Positions 61,570-64,000 of a DNA stretch of 64,000 nt are shown here, piece by piece. The stretch comes from Burkholderia mayonis. GTDB taxonomy: Bacteria; Pseudomonadota; Gammaproteobacteria; Burkholderiales; Burkholderiaceae. Position 1 is the stretch's first letter. Each line of letters opens with the position of its first letter. The notes under the pieces are model-generated. The model searched no databases. It saw nothing but the letters and a program-made list of their open reading frames with translations, and was not told the DNA's origin. The stretch covers positions 1,860,001-1,924,000 of the forward strand of contig NZ_CP013386.1 in NCBI RefSeq assembly GCF_001523745.2, written 5' to 3'. The translations under genes were made by a program, and so were the position numbers.

Positions 61570-62826
61570 TCAGGCAGAGACAGGCTGGGGCTGAGGGCGG
61601 CGCAGCAGCATCCACAGCGGCGGCGCGGCCAGTAGCGAGGCCAGACTGACGCCGGCAGCGAAGCGAGTGGGACTGTCGCCGGCGTTCAGCAGCGCCAGCA
61701 CGGTGCTGCCGCCGCCCAGCATGGCCGTGGACAGCATGCCCAGCATCGCGGCGACGCTGCCTTTTGCGTTGTCGCTGCTGTACAGCGTGAGCCGGTACAG
61801 GGGGGCATTGCCCAGGCCCAGGCCGAAGGCGTAGACGGCCAGGCAGACAACCAGCGCCGGCAGCGAAGGCGAGAACGGGGCGGCGAGTCCGGTGAGCAGT
61901 AGGCCGGTAGCCATCGGCCACAGCGCCAGCCGCAGTAGGCGGGACAGTTCCAGTCGGCCTGCCAGCCGGTTCAGCAGCAGGTTGCCGGCAATCACCGCGC
62001 CGAACACCGGCATCTGCCACAGGCCGTACTCCAGACCGCTGTAGCCAAGGCGGTAGATCAAGAGCAGTGGCGACAGGCCGATCCAGGCGATTAGCGGCAG
62101 GGTCAGCAGACCCAGCGCCAGGCTGCCGCAAACGAAATCACGGAGCTTGAGCAGGGCCAGATACTTGGCCAGCGCGCCCCCAAGGCGAAGCGGCACCGGC
62201 TGCTGAGCGGGACCGTCGTGGCGCGGCGCGCCCAGCGTCTCCGGCATCCAGCGCCACAGGCTCAGCGTTACCAGCAGGGTGGTGATGCCCAGCGCGGCGA
62301 ATAGCTGGCGCCAGGACAGAATTTCCAGCAGCAGGCTACCCAGCAGCGGACCGGCCAGCGGCGATAGCAGCGCGATATTGGCCAGCAGCGCCATTAGCCG
62401 CACCGCGTCGCGTTCGGCGAAGGTTTCCTGCAGTGTGGGGTAGCTGACCACCACGATGAAACCCAGAGCGATTCCCTGGATAAAGCGCAGCAGATTGAAC
62501 CAGCCGATGTGCTGGCTACCGCCAGCGGCCAGGCAGGCAAGAGCGAAGATCAGCGTGCCGGCCAGCAGCAGCGGGCGGCGGCCGAAGCGGTCGGACAGCG
62601 GGCCGATCAGCCACTGGAAGGCGATGCCACCCAGCAGGAAGGCGCTAAGCGCGGTGGGGACGTGGTGGTTGGATGCGGACAGATCGCGTGTGACTTGCAG
62701 CATGGCCGGCATCACCATGTCGCTGGCCAGGTAAGTCAGCAGTTCGAAGGCGGTAAGCAGCAGGCAGAACAGCAGGGCCTGGCGACGGGAAATATGCAGT
62801 AGTGGACGGAAAGCCTTTTCTGACAT
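61570..62826 (-). CDS. MdfA-like MFS multidrug exporter
   Basis: 418 residues, 12 transmembrane helices. The first helix has FELLTYLASDMVMPAML, matching E. coli MdfA, where a membrane-embedded Glu in TM1 (E26) is essential; the Glu is present. GGIAFQWLIGPLSDRFGRRP is the MFS signature. First gene of the LuxE/LuxC operon with a 29-base gap to the next, so likely the exporter of its product. Start at 62826 chosen because homology begins there. Confidence 0.88.
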   Translation of the reverse strand: MSEKAFRPLLHISRRQALLFCLLLTAFELLTYLASDMVMPAMLQVTRDLSASNHHVPTALSAFLLGGIAFQWLIGPLSDRFGRRPLLLAGTLIFALACLAAGGSQHIGWFNLLRFIQGIALGFIVVVSYPTLQETFAERDAVRLMALLANIALLSPLAGPLLGSLLLEILSWRQLFAALGITTLLVTLSLWRWMPETLGAPRHDGPAQQPVPLRLGGALAKYLALLKLRDFVCGSLALGLLTLPLIAWIGLSPLLLIYRLGYSGLEYGLWQMPVFGAVIAGNLLLNRLAGRLELSRLLRLALWPMATGLLLTGLAAPFSPSLPALVVCLAVYAFGLGLGNAPLYRLTLYSSDNAKGSVAAMLGMLSTAMLGGGSTVLALLNAGDSPTRFAAGVSLASLLAAPPLWMLLRRPQPQPVSA

Positions 62827-62981
62827 GACTGTTGAATGCGTCGTGGAGAAAATATAAGTGTGTTGAGTAAATGGATTGGAGGTTGAGAGGTTAGGCAGTA
62901 GGAGGACATATTTTTGATGAGTCTTGCGCGTCCGAATATGTCCAAGGAGTTCCTCCCGTGTCTGAGGACACAAGGACGCCG

Positions 62982-63185
62982 TTAAGTTCGTGATGTCGTG
63001 GCACGGCGAAACTCCCGTGGCGAACGGTATTTCAGTGCTTCGTACGGGTGGCGCTCATTGTAGTTTTCGAAGGCATCGGCCAGATATGTGAGCGCTGTCG
63101 GCAAATCAGACTTGTTCATGAAGGGAATGTAATCATGCTTCGTGATTTTCACAAACGACTCGGCCATCCCGTTATTCGGAGGTAT
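62982..63185 (-). pseudogene. IS3-family transposase C-terminal fragment
   Basis: About 67 codons on the minus strand, reading [38 protein letters not shown], the end of the rve/integrase domain with the catalytic Glu (AES). The upstream part is absent; the frame ends where other IS pieces begin. Confidence 0.7.
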
Positions 63186-63378
63186 CCGAAATGCCTCGTG
63201 TGAGGCAGGTTAAGTCTTGGATGTCAGCGTCGGATAGATACTCCCCACATTTGTCGAAGTCATTTTCCCCAGTTTTTTATCTGACGGCGCAGCGGTAGCG
63301 GCGCCGTCCTGTCGATCGCCGACCATATCGCCCTTGAGATCCGTCCTGGGGGTGTCGGTGGCCGAGTTGGGGGAAGTG

Positions 63379-63490
63379 ATGACGATTCTGGAAATGCATT
63401 GGCAGGGGCTGAGTGTTTCGGCCATCGCCGCTCGACTGGGTATGGACCGCAAGACCGTTCGCAAATACACCAGGAATGGCGTGCAGCCTT
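63379..63490 (+). pseudogene. IS21-family IstA N-terminal fragment
   Basis: About 37 codons: MTILEMHWQGLSVSAIAARL and GMDRKTVRKYTRNG, the N-terminal helix-turn-helix of IstA transposases. Homology stops abruptly at a joint with an IS66 fragment in opposite orientation. Confidence 0.6.
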
Positions 63491-63494
63491 CAGC

Positions 63495-63634
63495 GCCAGG
63501 CCAGACAGCGATGCGCCCGGTTGCAGGCAGGCATCGATGAGTCGTTGCTTGTCGGCCTGGTCGAAGCTGCGCTTGCCGCCAACACCCATGCGTGCCACCC
63601 GCACGGGCAAAAAGGTCAGTTCATCCTGGGTCAT
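63495..63634 (-). pseudogene. IS66-family TnpA N-terminal fragment
   Basis: Minus-strand ATG at 63634 leads to DELTFLPVRVARMGVGGKRS, FDQADKQRLIDACLQPGASL and SGLALKA, the TnpA (OrfA) start of IS66 elements. It ends exactly at the IS21 joint. With the IS3 piece, it forms a triple scar. Confidence 0.6.
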
Positions 63635-63840
63635 GGATGGCGTCCGCAAGTTGTGGCTGCGGACGCCATCGTGTGCCTTCTCAGCCGCGCAAGCTAGGTG
63701 CGCCGAAATTCGCGCTGACTCTGTGGGTACGTGTTGGCCGGTTGGCGTACTGCCGTCATAGGGCAGTGCCCGCCGCTCGTCGGGCAGGTAGAATCCCATG
63801 CTTGTACTGAATGCGCCCTACGAATGTGAGTGAACCTGCA

Positions 63841-64000
63841 ATGACCGACACGCCCCTTCCAACGCTCGATTCCGCAACAGATCGCGCCGCTGATTCCGCG
63901 GCGGAAGGCCATTTTGACGAGAGCTCCGAAACGCTGCACGAGGACTATCTGTGGCGCGACGGCGGCTGGACTGCGCGCGTGGTTAAGAACCAGGACGACG
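63841..64000 (+). CDS. hypothetical protein (3' partial)
   Basis: An ATG opens a frame to the window end: MTDTPLPTLDSATDRAADSA and onward to a YLWRDGGWTARVVKNQDD segment. No family recognised. GC and codon use again look like Burkholderia core, so the accessory block probably ends between 63640 and 63840. Confidence 0.5.
   Translation, partial: MTDTPLPTLDSATDRAADSAAEGHFDESSETLHEDYLWRDGGWTARVVKNQDD

Noticed and set aside
55776..62826. A bioluminescence (lux) operon
   Set aside because: LuxC and LuxE relatives are present but there is no luxA, luxB or luxD, and the exporter, second PaaK-like gene and GNAT enzyme do not belong to lux operons.
1..64000. tRNA, rRNA or a CRISPR array
   Set aside because: No cloverleaf with a CCA-type end, rRNA core sequence or regularly spaced repeat was recognised by eye; a covariance-model scan would be needed to be sure.

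Overview
This window reads as Burkholderia chromosome, most like the pseudomallei group and probably its second replicon. The inference rests on very high GC, strong GC3 bias, RBS-linked ATGA operons, and the protein families present (class II DAHP synthase, MipA/OmpV, a type VI module of the Tle3/Tla3 type). No rRNA, tRNA or CRISPR array was recognised. The left 39 kb is mostly intact metabolic and regulatory chromosome. The right 24 kb is an accessory patchwork with at least seven insertion-sequence traces and several imported blocks of different base composition.

1-11.3 kb: a plus-strand set (FAD monooxygenase, DUF2783 protein, indolepyruvate:ferredoxin oxidoreductase-like protein) converges on a tight minus-strand operon. 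That operon encodes a biotin-dependent acyl-CoA carboxylase in three pieces, an HMG-CoA reductase between them, and an MmgE/PrpD protein. A MarR regulator lies upstream. 12-20 kb: a decayed 3-hydroxyacyl-CoA dehydrogenase, an EthD-domain protein, class II DAHP synthase, an old-yellow-enzyme and a divergent MDR oxidoreductase/LysR pair. 20-29 kb: envelope and signalling genes (secreted repeat proteins, MipA, EF-hand protein, OmpR/EnvZ-type pair, lipoprotein, MscS channel), interrupted near 25.2-25.9 kb by three copies of a ~115-base repeat. 29.2-30.8 kb: a broken remnant of a nitrous-oxide reductase (nos) locus.

31.0-36.9 kb: a candidate biosynthetic cluster on the minus strand: a haem-oxygenase-like protein, a flavin-dependent halogenase-like protein, a CPA2 antiporter, and two overlapping Rieske-oxygenase genes. 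One Rieske protein keeps only the [2Fe-2S] site and the other keeps only the mononuclear iron site, so they look like complementary halves of one enzyme. dbpA and a zinc-ribbon gene follow.

39.6-50 kb: an island with a tyrosine recombinase, a broken accessory gene, a type I isopentenyl-diphosphate isomerase whose end is fused to an IS4 remnant, an intact IS701-type element, a low-GC LuxR/MFS pair, and an H-NS gene whose last codons were replaced by an IS427-group insertion. 50.4-55.5 kb: a damaged type VI effector module (VgrG with an internal deletion, Tle3-like lipase frameshifted at a C7 tract, Tla3-like adaptor, PAAR protein, no recognisable immunity gene).

55.8-62.8 kb: a five-gene minus-strand operon, flanked by transposase scars on both sides: MdfA-like exporter, LuxE-like acyl-protein synthetase, a LuxC reductase fused to a PaaK-like adenylating domain, a second PaaK-like protein and a GNAT acyltransferase. 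Together they could activate a free carboxylic acid, reduce it to an aldehyde, acylate it and export the product. I regard this operon and the split-Rieske/halogenase cluster as the two best candidates for undescribed systems here.
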